A stretch of DNA of 63,444 nt from the NCBI GenBank assembly GCA_025356435.1, contig JANXSY010000204.1, positions 1 through 63,444 of the forward strand, read 5' to 3'. Of the stretch, positions 35,796-43,767 are shown piece by piece. Below the pieces are notes generated by a model. The model was not told the DNA's origin, made no database searches, and saw only the letters and a program-made list of their open reading frames with translations. The position numbers were made by a program, and so were the translations under genes. The first letter of the stretch is position 1. Each line of letters starts with the position of its first letter. The stretch is from Isosphaeraceae bacterium. GTDB taxonomy: Bacteria > Planctomycetota > Planctomycetia > Isosphaerales > Isosphaeraceae.

Positions 35796-37094
35796 TCACT
35801 TCTTCGTCAGGAACGCCAGCAAGTCTTTCATGCCCGCCTCGCCGACCGCGCCGAGCAGGCCGACAGGCATGATTGAGGTCGAGCCCGGCTTCAACTCTTC
35901 GATATCGGCTTTCGCCACGAGGGCTGACTTCGCCTCGGTATCGAAGACCCGGATCGCGTCAGCCCCCTCGGCGCGGACGATCCCGACGAGCACTCGACCG
36001 TCCTTCAACAGTACGGTATAGGGGACATAATCCGGGTGGATCGTCGCACTCGGCTCGGCGACGTTGCGGTAGATCCAGGCCCGGTCGCGATGCACGAGGT
36101 CGCTCAGGTCTGGGCCGACGTCTCCCCCCTCGCCGCGCACCTTGTGACACGTCGCGCACTTGGCCTGGTCGCCCTTGAAGAGGATCGCCCCCTTCGCCGG
36201 GTCGCCCCCCGCGAGCAGTTCGGGCGGCACGACGGTTTGTGAGGGATTCGGCGGCAAGGCCGGTGCCCAGGGCAGCGTAAGCATCCCGCGATCGAGGGGC
36301 TTCGCCGCGCTGTCTGTCACATCGAGCGAGAACGGAGTCTTGCCGTCGATCGTGGCGATAATCACCAGGTCGATCACGCCGCCGTCGACCTCCGCTGTAA
36401 CCTCGGCGACGCGGCCTCGATCCGCCTTCGCCGCCTCATTCCCGAGCGCCACCTCGGTCGGTCCCGAAGCGTTGACCCGGATTGTCGCCTTCCCTTTCGG
36501 CAGCGTCAGCAGCGTCTTGATCGTCAGCCGTCCGGGCGTCTTCAAGCGAGCGTCCATCGACTCGGAAGGGTTGAGGACAGGCCACCATCCCGACCACTCA
36601 GGCTTGGCGTCGGCCTTGCCGTTATCCCAGCTCACATCGACGCCCCGGAGGTTGTAGATGATTGGCGCGGGCAGATTAAGGGCATAGGTCGCGTCGCGTG
36701 AGTGCGGGTCGGTCACTAGGACGAGGGTGCGCCCGCCGTCGATGAGCCGGGCCGCCGCGATCCGGAGCGAGCCACGTGCCTCGGCCTTGGGACCGCCGGG
36801 GGGCAACTCGCCGGGCTTGCGGGGAATGTAGCGATCTCCGGCCTTCACGTCGTCGCCGAAGACGATCCGCGTCCCGACCAGCGACGTGGCGACCTCCGGC
36901 CCGATCGGTCGATCGAACGCCACCCGCGCCTCCAGAGGCCCCGCCGCCCAGGCCGCGACCACGCGGGGCGGAGCTTCGGCGGCGTTCGCTACGCATGCGA
37001 ATAGGAGGATCATTGCGATCCCCGATAAGACCGGATGCCGTCGCAAGGGGGGAGGGGACCGGAAACGACTCTGAGACCCAGGTTTGCCGTTCAT
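35796..37094 (-). CDS. exported cytochrome c protein of PVC type
   Basis: Start uncertain: ATG 37094 gives 432 residues with a signal-like region ending near ACVANAAEA; a further ATG upstream (37151) and one downstream (about 37013) are possible and none has a strong ribosome binding site. The first 280 residues are beta-rich and unrecognised (APPRVVAAWAAGPLEARVAF). The C-terminal cytochrome domain has C313-A-T-C-H317 followed by VGPDLSDLVHRDRAWIYRNV and the tail IMPVGLLGAVGE. It probably transfers electrons in the periplasm. Overlaps the Uma2 gene if that starts at its GTG. Confidence 0.83.
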   Translation of the reverse strand: MNGKPGSQSRFRSPPPLRRHPVLSGIAMILLFACVANAAEAPPRVVAAWAAGPLEARVAFDRPIGPEVATSLVGTRIVFGDDVKAGDRYIPRKPGELPPGGPKAEARGSLRIAAARLIDGGRTLVLVTDPHSRDATYALNLPAPIIYNLRGVDVSWDNGKADAKPEWSGWWPVLNPSESMDARLKTPGRLTIKTLLTLPKGKATIRVNASGPTEVALGNEAAKADRGRVAEVTAEVDGGVIDLVIIATIDGKTPFSLDVTDSAAKPLDRGMLTLPWAPALPPNPSQTVVPPELLAGGDPAKGAILFKGDQAKCATCHKVRGEGGDVGPDLSDLVHRDRAWIYRNVAEPSATIHPDYVPYTVLLKDGRVLVGIVRAEGADAIRVFDTEAKSALVAKADIEELKPGSTSIMPVGLLGAVGEAGMKDLLAFLTKK

Positions 37095-37194
37095 TAAACG
37101 GCATGGCGATGCGACCAACCCAGACCCGATATCGCAAGAGACAACTGTCATATCGACCTCAATGAGATCCGATGAAATAGCGACGCAATCTCAA

Positions 37195-38208
37195 TCAACG
37201 CCGCCCGACGACCAGCGACACCTTCGGCTTGTTTTCGAAGGCAAACCGCGAGGTCAACTCAAATCCGGTCGCCCAGGTCCGCAGTTCGAACGGCTTGCCA
37301 TCGGCCGGGTCGGGCATGCGATCAGCCGCCTTCGGCCCATCCTCGACGATCGCGATTGCGGCACAGAACAGGGCTCGTTTGACGTTGGCTCTAGGGATTC
37401 CATTCGAGCGAAGGGCATCGAAGTTATCAAGGAATCTGGTTTTGTCGGCGTTGCCTTTCGCGGACGAGCGGAGCGCGGCCATCTCGGCGGGCTTGTCGGT
37501 GGCGAGGACCAGCCGATCGTACCAGGCGAGCCAATGATTCACCTTCTCGGCATCAAACATCGCTTTCTCTTTCGGCACAACATAGCCAAGAAAGAAGGCC
37601 CGCTCGGCCTCTACGGTTGTGGGAAGGCTGACGTGCGCGGGCAGCGCGGCAAACCGCTCACGGAGCGAACGGAGGTTATCTTGCTCAATGGCGATCAGGG
37701 AAGCGGCGGCTGTTTCGATCGTGACATGCTCCATCGCGAATCCTACAAGCTGCGCGAAAAAGACGCCACCCTGGCAGTAGTGCCGGGCGAAGGTCAGTGC
37801 GGCAATCACGGAGTCGACGCCGTCGCGATGCTTCCGATCGGCGAAAGCAAAGCGGGCGCGGAGTGAGGCAAATCTGGCGAGAGCGCGAGAAGGACCGACG
37901 AAATCCATCGTCTTTAAAAACTCCCCGGCCCAGTAATCTCCCCAGTCGCAACGTGGGGACGAGGCCGCGAGTCTCAAGAGGTCGAGCGCCGGGGCCGACC
38001 GATCGACCAGTCCCTTCGTCATGGCGTTGAGCGGGGCGACGGCGACGTCCTTGAGGACTTCTACCTCGGCCTTGCTAAGAGTGGGGAGCTTGGCCGTCGC
38101 CTCGCGATAGAGCGAGGCCGCGTTCCGGTCGGGCAGCGGGGCCGAAATCGCCAGACGAGCGACCAAGGGGGACAGCGCAATCGATCGAAGGACTTCGCGG
38201 CGCTTCAC
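37195..38208 (-). CDS. TAT-type exported protein, paralog of the 16824 gene product
   Basis: Start taken at GTG 38208 (337 residues), eight bases after GGGAAGGA; the ATG at 38232 has no ribosome binding site. The N-terminus VKRREVLRSIALSPLVARL looks like a twin-arginine signal. The body is helical and shares landmarks with the 16824-18314 product in the same order: NAASLYREA, a CDW motif (SPRCDWGDYW), LARFASLRARFAFADR, and RHYCQGGVFFAQLVGFAMEH. This supports common ancestry though identity is low. Function unknown. No close neighbours on its strand. Confidence 0.7.
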   Translation of the reverse strand: MKRREVLRSIALSPLVARLAISAPLPDRNAASLYREATAKLPTLSKAEVEVLKDVAVAPLNAMTKGLVDRSAPALDLLRLAASSPRCDWGDYWAGEFLKTMDFVGPSRALARFASLRARFAFADRKHRDGVDSVIAALTFARHYCQGGVFFAQLVGFAMEHVTIETAAASLIAIEQDNLRSLRERFAALPAHVSLPTTVEAERAFFLGYVVPKEKAMFDAEKVNHWLAWYDRLVLATDKPAEMAALRSSAKGNADKTRFLDNFDALRSNGIPRANVKRALFCAAIAIVEDGPKAADRMPDPADGKPFELRTWATGFELTSRFAFENKPKVSLVVGRR

Positions 38209-38269
38209 GGTCTGGTCCTTCCCGAATGGCATCGGGCTTGCTCATTATCACGGCAACAAGGATACCATT

Positions 38270-38581
38270 ATGCCCGGACAATCGCCCGCCTTACCTGGTT
38301 CGGGTGAGGACCCGTTCGAGCAGCTCGTCGGCGGCCTGATTTCGGCCCGGACGCGCGAAGAGACGACGTTGGCCGCGTTGCCCCACCGCTTGCCGCAGAC
38401 GTATTGGATTGAGAGCAACGAGCGGCTGGTCCTGTTCGGCACTATCGATATGTGGGCAGGTCGGATCGCTAGCTCAGTCGGCCTGCCAACGTCGGGGAGG
38501 ACCGCCGTCGAATCGGCCGGTCGGGGCGCTGAACTTGACGCCGATCTGCCAGAGCAAGTCAGGCTGATGTTTGGCGAGTAG
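38270..38581 (+). pseudogene. endonuclease III remnant with internal deletion
   Basis: A 103-codon frame with AAGGAT before its ATG. The N-terminal segment GEDPFEQLVGGLISARTREE matches the start of endonuclease III (E. coli Nth: PFELLIAVLLSAQATD), and the next segment LPQTYWIESNERLVLFG matches the region near its C-terminus before the Fe-S cysteines. The roughly 110-120 residues between, with the helix-hairpin-helix and catalytic Lys and Asp, are missing with the frame kept. The Fe-S cysteines are also absent; the tail reads TIDMWAGRIASSVG. It overlaps the 3' end of the convergent gene by 108 bases. The protein could not be an active glycosylase. Confidence 0.7.
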
Positions 38582-39337
38582 ATACTTCATGACCACTTCA
38601 TCAGATGGGGGCATTCCGGGGTCTTCGAAGACAATGCAGAGCCGCGCCTCAGGGCGCTGAGTCTTGGCGTCCCAGACCTCAATGAGCCCGTGAGGACGGC
38701 GGGGGATGCGGTAGAGCTTGCCGCCGGAAGTGACGGTCACGCGGTCGAATCGGCAGAATTCGTCGAACTCCTTGGGCTCGACCACGTCACGGACCAGCTC
38801 GGCGGCGACGAGTTCAGGCACGCCCGCACCGTAGGCTGAGGCGTCGAGGTGCATCGGCTCGTCGTCCTTGGTCGGGGCCGGGATGCTCTTGCCCTCGATG
38901 ACCCGGAAGGTCTCGACCTCAACGAGCCGGGCATAGCCTGCGCGAAGGGCCGGGCTGGAGATGACGAGTTGTGGGAAGGCCGCCGCGGCGCGGACGACAT
39001 CGTGCGAGAAGGCGTTGGCCTCGCGCTGGAGCTTGACCATCCAGAAGCGGGGGGTTTCGGTGCGATCGCTCTCGGAGTAGCGAAACACCCTTGGGCCGAT
39101 GTCAGGGATCAACACATCGACCTCGGCCGCCTCGCGACGAAGGGTCCGGAGGACGTTGTCGTACGCCTCTTCTCCCTGCACGAATCGCTCGGTGGCGGCC
39201 TGATGGCCCTGGTTTTTGACCCGGACGTAGCGGTAGGTCGGCCTCGCGAGGAATGTAACCTCGCGCGCCTGGGGATCGACAGCGCTGCGGGCGTCGTCGA
39301 CCTCGATCTCCCAGCGCAGATAGCCCGTGCGGATCAT
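38474..39337 (-). CDS. unknown protein, partner of the Gly-Gly-ending small protein
   Basis: A 287-residue cytoplasmic protein not recognised. It has a beta-rich N-terminal third (RPTYRYVRVKNQGHQAATER), a middle region with PRFWMVKLQREANAFSHDVV, and a C-terminal third with GGKLYRIPRRPHGLIEVWD, RLCIVFEDPGMPP and YLLAKHQPDLLWQIG. Only two cysteines are present, one in CRFDRVTVTSGG and one in RLCIVFEDP. No signal peptide or membrane segment. GGGA precedes the ATG. It follows the small gene by 26 bases, so the two are probably cotranscribed. Its 3' end overlaps the endonuclease III remnant. Confidence 0.7.
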   Translation of the reverse strand: MIRTGYLRWEIEVDDARSAVDPQAREVTFLARPTYRYVRVKNQGHQAATERFVQGEEAYDNVLRTLRREAAEVDVLIPDIGPRVFRYSESDRTETPRFWMVKLQREANAFSHDVVRAAAAFPQLVISSPALRAGYARLVEVETFRVIEGKSIPAPTKDDEPMHLDASAYGAGVPELVAAELVRDVVEPKEFDEFCRFDRVTVTSGGKLYRIPRRPHGLIEVWDAKTQRPEARLCIVFEDPGMPPSDEVVMKYLLAKHQPDLLWQIGVKFSAPTGRFDGGPPRRWQAD

Positions 39338-39363
39338 TGGCGACTGTCCCGACTCGACAACGC

Positions 39364-39591
39364 TCAGCCGCCCTGGATCGCCGGCACCAGAAGGATCTCT
39401 GGAGCCGTCGCGTCAAACGCCATGATCGCCCGCGTCTGACCCGGCCCATCGAGCCGAAACGCCATCCGGCCGGCGGTAAAATGCTCGGCGAAGGCGGACT
39501 CTGCCAGACCTACCGTCTCCGGCCGATCCTTATCCCACTCGGCCAGACAGAGGTCGCCGTGGCCGGTCTTCAACAGTCGCAACTTTGCCAT
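39364..39591 (-). CDS. 75-residue protein with C-terminal Gly-Gly, possible ubiquitin-like fold
   Basis: A short protein, MAKLRLLKTGHGDLCLAEWD at its start, then a likely helix (ETVGLAESAFAEHFTAG), two strands (RMAFRLDGPGQ and IMAFDATAPEILLVP), and an exact end IQGG. The strand-strand-helix-strand-strand order and the Gly-Gly end recall beta-grasp proteins such as ubiquitin-like or ThiS/MoaD-like modifiers, but the sequence alone does not prove the fold. GGAG precedes the ATG. It is the first gene of a two-gene unit with the 287-residue protein. No E1, E2 or JAB gene is nearby. Confidence 0.65.
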   Translation of the reverse strand: MAKLRLLKTGHGDLCLAEWDKDRPETVGLAESAFAEHFTAGRMAFRLDGPGQTRAIMAFDATAPEILLVPAIQGG

Positions 39592-39808
39592 GATGGAGTC
39601 GCTCCGTCACTCGCGGGCTAGTGGCCCGAATCTCGGTCCATTCCTCGGAGTCAGACCCTCCGAAAGGGCCACACTTATTGTATCCATCGGAGGAATCCGA
39701 GGCCAGATCGTTACGAGAAATCCGACCGATCCGCCCTTGAACGCACGGGCCGGATGGATCACGATCGGCCCAGGATGTCAACCCGCTACCTCGACCAGGA
39801 ACACGCTG

Positions 39809-40396
39809 ATGCAGGTCGTCCCCGTCACGCTCGAAGGCCGGATCGTCCGCCTCGAACCACTCGACGAGCGGCACGTCGCCGACCTCGCCCTTGCAGGCAA
39901 TGATGTGTCGATCTGGCAGCTCATGCCTTATGGACCGGTCACACACCCCGACCGGATGCGTGAGTTCATCCGCGACACCCTCGCCCGCCAGGCGCGCGGC
40001 ACCGACTTGCCGTTTGCCGTAGTCGAGCAGTCAACCGGCCGGGCGATCGGTGGCACGCGCTATCTCGACATCCAGCCCGCCAACCGGGGCCTCGAAATCG
40101 GCGGCACCTGGTACGGCGTTGCCCACCAGCGGACCGGGGTCAACACCGAATGCAAGGCGCTGCTGCTGGCCCACGCCTTTGAGACGCTGGGGGCAATCCG
40201 GGTGCAGCTCAAGACCGACTTGCGCAACGAACGGTCTCAACGCGCGATCGAGCGGATCGGGGCAACTCGTGAGGGAGTCCTACGCGAGAATCTGCTCATG
40301 CCTGATGGCTACAGACGGTCGACGGTCTATTACAGCATCCTCGACCGCGAGTGGCCTGCCGTGAAGGATCAGCTACTTCTTCTGCAACGCCTCTGA
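39809..40396 (+). CDS. GNAT acetyltransferase, RimJ/RimL type
   Basis: Start taken at ATG 39809 (195 residues) behind AGGA; the frame is open further upstream to 39590 but that part has no family match. The protein starts VTLEGRIVRLEPLDERHVAD and carries RAIGGTRYLDIQPANRGLEI, GTWYGVAHQRTGVNTECKAL and KTDLRNERSQRAIERIGATR with EGVLRENLLMPDGYRRSTVY, the usual order of RimJ/RimL-like N-acetyltransferases. It would acetylate an N-terminal amine or small amine with acetyl-CoA. Its end overlaps a convergent gene by 24 bases. Confidence 0.9.
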   Translation: MQVVPVTLEGRIVRLEPLDERHVADLALAGNDVSIWQLMPYGPVTHPDRMREFIRDTLARQARGTDLPFAVVEQSTGRAIGGTRYLDIQPANRGLEIGGTWYGVAHQRTGVNTECKALLLAHAFETLGAIRVQLKTDLRNERSQRAIERIGATREGVLRENLLMPDGYRRSTVYYSILDREWPAVKDQLLLLQRL

Positions 40397-41068
40397 CGGC
40401 TTCGGGGTCGGCGCGATCGGCGGCGGCGCGACCGCATCCGGCTTGGGCTGGATTGCGGGGCCGGGGATGAACTGGAACGGGCTCCCGCCCTTATCGGGGA
40501 CGGCCTGGAGGGGTCGAGGGTTGGGGAGAGTGACCTCGATGTCAATCGAGGGCTTTTGCCGACTTGCCCTTGTCTCCTCGACCGAGACCGGTTCAAGGAC
40601 TTCCGTGTATTGCCGGGGGCCTGCGGGGGTGCGAGACCGCCACGTCGCATGTACACCATTTGACTCAAGCGACTGCTTAACCGACTGCCACCGTGCCAGG
40701 CCTGACTCGACCTTCTGGAGCCTCGCCCGCAGCGACTCGGCCTCCTTCGTCAGCGCCTTGATGGCGTCTTCGGCCTCTTTGGTCGACCGTTCGACGAACC
40801 CATTGGCGGCGGCCTCGGGGTCGGCGAGTGGCCCTGTCGCCGCCGACGAAGGCGAAGGCAACACGCGGGTCGGGGCCGGCGGCGGATCGGTCGGCATGGG
40901 TTCGACGGGCGACGGCAGGGCCAGTTCGGCCGGTCCGCTCGTCTTCTGGTCCGGGGCCGGGGGATTCTGGGCGCGGAGCCGAGGCCCTGAGAGGACGAAG
41001 CCGATAGAGGTGACAGCCACCACGACCACGGCCAAGACTCGAACCGCCAGCGCACGCTTCAAATGCAT
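40373..41068 (-). CDS. membrane-anchored coiled-coil protein
   Basis: Start at ATG 41068 (231 residues) because GAGGAG lies upstream; an in-frame start at 41149 lacks support. One N-terminal membrane segment (VRVLAVVVVAVTSIGFVLSG), then a Pro-rich region (about 35-75), then a coiled coil (about 85-135, KEAEDAIKALTKEAESLRAR) and a Pro-rich C-terminus. No enzyme signature. It may be a periplasmic structural or scaffolding protein. Divergent from the exported methyltransferase gene. Confidence 0.65.
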   Translation of the reverse strand: MHLKRALAVRVLAVVVVAVTSIGFVLSGPRLRAQNPPAPDQKTSGPAELALPSPVEPMPTDPPPAPTRVLPSPSSAATGPLADPEAAANGFVERSTKEAEDAIKALTKEAESLRARLQKVESGLARWQSVKQSLESNGVHATWRSRTPAGPRQYTEVLEPVSVEETRASRQKPSIDIEVTLPNPRPLQAVPDKGGSPFQFIPGPAIQPKPDAVAPPPIAPTPKPSEALQKK

Positions 41069-41388
41069 TGGGAGACTCCTCTCCGTCGATCCGATTCGAT
41101 CGCCCTGGGCATGCCCGTTCCCTGGGCCTTTATCCGCGATTGTAGCCAATCCGCCCCGTCCCGTCGCCTCAAAATCCGGGCGATTTTCCCCTCGTACGCA
41201 TCCGGGCGATCCCTCAGAAGTCGCTATTACCCTAAATTCCCCGAATCAAGAACCGGGGTCACGCGCGCCAATTAAGGACCGGAGCTACCCGCGCCAGACT
41301 GGCGGCGATGCCCCGACTCGCCTAGGATAAGAGACGTCAGCCGCGACGTCTCGCGGAATCGGCACTCTTCCCGAAGGGGACGCATCCC
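41069..41388. other. divergent intergenic region
   Basis: 320 bases without a gene between two divergent genes. It holds the ribosome binding sites of both (GAGGAG on the minus side, GAAGGGGACG on the plus side) and an inverted repeat at 41331-41352, entered separately. No confident promoter boxes were found. Confidence 0.5.
41331..41352 (+). promoter_or_regulatory. inverted repeat upstream of the methyltransferase gene
   Basis: GAGACGTC (41331-41338), six-base loop AGCCGC, GACGTCTC (41345-41352): an 8-bp perfect stem ending 36 bases before the ATG. It could be an operator or a hairpin in the 5' leader. Only one copy seen. Confidence 0.4.
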
Positions 41389-42105
41389 ATGCCCCGTCTC
41401 AGACTCGCGGCGATCGCATTCGGACTCCTGTTGGCGACTGGCACGACGGCACCTGCCCAGGAGGTTGCCCACGCGCCAAAGGTCTATATGGGGCGAGAGA
41501 TTGCCGACGTGATGACCTTTCACGGAGCCGACTGGCTGATCCGCGACACCCGCGAGGCCGAGGAGCAGCCCGAACGGATGCTCGACGCCCTGAAGCTCAA
41601 GCCGGGGATGACCGTCGCCGACGTAGGGGCAGGGGTCGGCTATACGAGCATCCGTATGGCGAAACGGGTCGGCGAAAAGGGGACGGTTCTCGCCACCGAC
41701 GTTCAGCCCGAGATGCTCCGGATGCTTGGCGAGAACGCCCGAGACCTCGGCATCAAAAACATCAAGCCCGTCCGCTGCACCCCGACCGATCCCAAGCTAC
41801 CCGAGGCTGCCGTCGACCTGATCCTGATGGTCGACGTCTACCACGAATGCTCTCAGCCGACCGCCACTCTCAAGGGCCTCCGTAAAGCCCTCAAGCCCGA
41901 CGGCCGCCTCGTCCTCGTCGAGTTCCGCGCCGAAGATCCCGAAGTCCCGATCAAGCCCGAGCACAAGATGTCGGTCGCGCAGGCCCGCAAAGAGCTTGAA
42001 GCCAACGGGTTTGTCTTCAAGGAGAGCCTGGAGTTCCTGCCCTGGCAACATGTTATCATTTTTAACAAAAAGGCCGACGTGCCTGCGATTGAGACCCCGA
42101 AGTGA
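41389..42105 (+). CDS. exported SAM-dependent methyltransferase-like protein
   Basis: A 238-residue protein with a clear signal peptide (MPRLRLAAIAFGLLLATGTT, cleavage near APAQEV). The rest is a class I methyltransferase fold: MTVADVGAGVGYTSIRMAKR (motif I), VLATDVQPEMLRML (motif II), AVDLILMVDVYHECSQP (motif IV), and RLVLVEFRAEDPEVPIKPEH. This family with a signal peptide is widespread in planctomycetes. How it would meet SAM outside the cytoplasm is unclear. It ends 10 bases from the convergent sulfatase. Confidence 0.87.
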   Translation: MPRLRLAAIAFGLLLATGTTAPAQEVAHAPKVYMGREIADVMTFHGADWLIRDTREAEEQPERMLDALKLKPGMTVADVGAGVGYTSIRMAKRVGEKGTVLATDVQPEMLRMLGENARDLGIKNIKPVRCTPTDPKLPEAAVDLILMVDVYHECSQPTATLKGLRKALKPDGRLVLVEFRAEDPEVPIKPEHKMSVAQARKELEANGFVFKESLEFLPWQHVIIFNKKADVPAIETPK

Positions 42106-42115
42106 CCGAGGGCCG

Positions 42116-43543
42116 TCACGGCGCAAGCTCCGGATGGGCGGCCGCCCACGTCTCGAATTCGGCGATTGAGGTGAAGGCCCCGAAGCGGTAGAGGCGGCCC
42201 TTGTCTTCGACGTTGGCCATCGAGTTGAAACCCCACGAGTCGCCCGTCCGCCGCATCCAGTCATCAAGCGTCCGTTCCATCCGGTCGCGGAGCGGGATCG
42301 AGGCTGGGACCTGGGCGAGGTTGTTCAACTCATAAGGATCAGTCTTGAGGTCGTAGAGGAGCCAAGGCCCGTCTTTGGTGCGGGCGTAGAGATGCGTCTC
42401 GGTCCGCACGGCCCGCCAGGGCAGGGGGGTGGCGTCGCCCGCGAACGGGACGAAAATCTGGAAGAAGGCGGAGTCGGGGCCACGATCGGTCCGGCCGAGG
42501 ACGAGATCGGCGAGGTTCGTGCCTTGCATGTCGGCGGGCACCGGGATGGCGCAGAGCGCGAGCAATGTCGGGGCGATATCGACGTGGGTTAGCAAGGCGT
42601 TCGAGACGCGGCCCGGCTTCATCTTGGCGGGGTAGCGGACGATCCCAGGGACGCGGATTGACTCCTCCCACGGCTTCCGCTTGAGCCGTTGTCCGTGCGA
42701 GCCGAGCATGTCGCCGTGGTCGGAGGTGAAGACGACGATCGTGTCATTTTCAAGGTTGAGACGCTTCAACTCGCCGAGCAGCCGACCCACCTGATCGTCG
42801 ACGGCGGTGATCGCCGCGGCATAGGCGGCGACCTCTTTGCGACCGCCGCCGGGCACGCCGTCAACCCAGTTTGGCCGCATGGTCAGCTTGGCAGGATCGT
42901 ACATAGTCGCATACGCTTTGGGAGCGCCGTAGGGGTCGTGCGGTGGCCCCATCGCGACTTCGAGGAAGAACGGGCCGTCCTTGTTCGCGCGGAGGAATTC
43001 GATCGCGCGGTCGGTCCAGACTTCGGGCTCGAACCGATTGTCGGAAATCGGCTCGGGTGTGTCGCGGAAATAGACGGGGCGAAAGTGGTCATGGCTGCAC
43101 TCGTTTGCGGCCCAGAACTGAAACCCCTGGCGACGAGGACCGGGCGGGATGAAGCCGGGGAGTCGCGGGCCGCCGTCGAGGTGCCACTTGCCGATGAAGC
43201 CAGTCCGATAGCCCTGCTCGGCGAGGATCTCGGCGAGCGTGACTTCCGACTCTTTGAGCCGCAGGTCATTCGCAATCATGCCGTTGCGATGCGGATACTT
43301 TCCCGTCAGGAGGATAGCGCGGGCGGGGCAGCAGACCGGGGTGTTGGCGAACGTGTTGCGAAACAGCACGCCGCCCGACGCCAATCGATCGAGGTTCGGC
43401 GTCTTGACCTCGCGGTTTCCCGCGCAGCCCATATCCATCCCACGCATCTGGTCGGGCAGGATCAAAAGGATGTTCGGCGGTTTCGCCTCCGCCCCAGAGA
43501 CGACGACGATCAGGGCCAGCAGGGTTTTCAGGAGGAGTCTCAT
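42116..43543 (-). CDS. exported type I sulfatase
   Basis: Start taken at ATG 43543 (475 residues), where the protein begins with a signal peptide (MRLLLKTLLALIVVVSGAEA); the frame extends to 43693 without support. The sulfatase signature C-x-P-x-R is C71-C-P-A-R75 with GKYPH shortly after, so C71 would be converted to formylglycine by a formylglycine-generating enzyme or similar. Metal-binding motifs are LLILPDQMRGMD and FTSDHGDMLGSHG. It would desulfate a polysaccharide or glycosaminoglycan. No maturation enzyme lies in this window. Confidence 0.92.
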   Translation of the reverse strand: MRLLLKTLLALIVVVSGAEAKPPNILLILPDQMRGMDMGCAGNREVKTPNLDRLASGGVLFRNTFANTPVCCPARAILLTGKYPHRNGMIANDLRLKESEVTLAEILAEQGYRTGFIGKWHLDGGPRLPGFIPPGPRRQGFQFWAANECSHDHFRPVYFRDTPEPISDNRFEPEVWTDRAIEFLRANKDGPFFLEVAMGPPHDPYGAPKAYATMYDPAKLTMRPNWVDGVPGGGRKEVAAYAAAITAVDDQVGRLLGELKRLNLENDTIVVFTSDHGDMLGSHGQRLKRKPWEESIRVPGIVRYPAKMKPGRVSNALLTHVDIAPTLLALCAIPVPADMQGTNLADLVLGRTDRGPDSAFFQIFVPFAGDATPLPWRAVRTETHLYARTKDGPWLLYDLKTDPYELNNLAQVPASIPLRDRMERTLDDWMRRTGDSWGFNSMANVEDKGRLYRFGAFTSIAEFETWAAAHPELAP

Positions 43544-43767
43544 GCAGAGGTCTTTCGGAGGCCGGAGAAGACCATCGCCAAGAGGTAGGATACTCGAAAA
43601 GTCGTCGATCGATGCGCGAAGTTTCGTTTCGGCGCATTGCGATTTTCTTCCGAGTCGAAAGAGCGGTCGTTCGTCCCATCGTGCTTCTTCCATCGAGATT
43701 GGGCGTCCTAGGGAGTAAACGAACGACTCGCACTTTTGTCCGAACGCTTATGGCCAACCTCCGAACT

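Noticed and set aside
37084-37866. Plus-strand frame of 260 codons
   Set aside because: Antisense shadow of the 37195-38208 gene with no recognisable domain.
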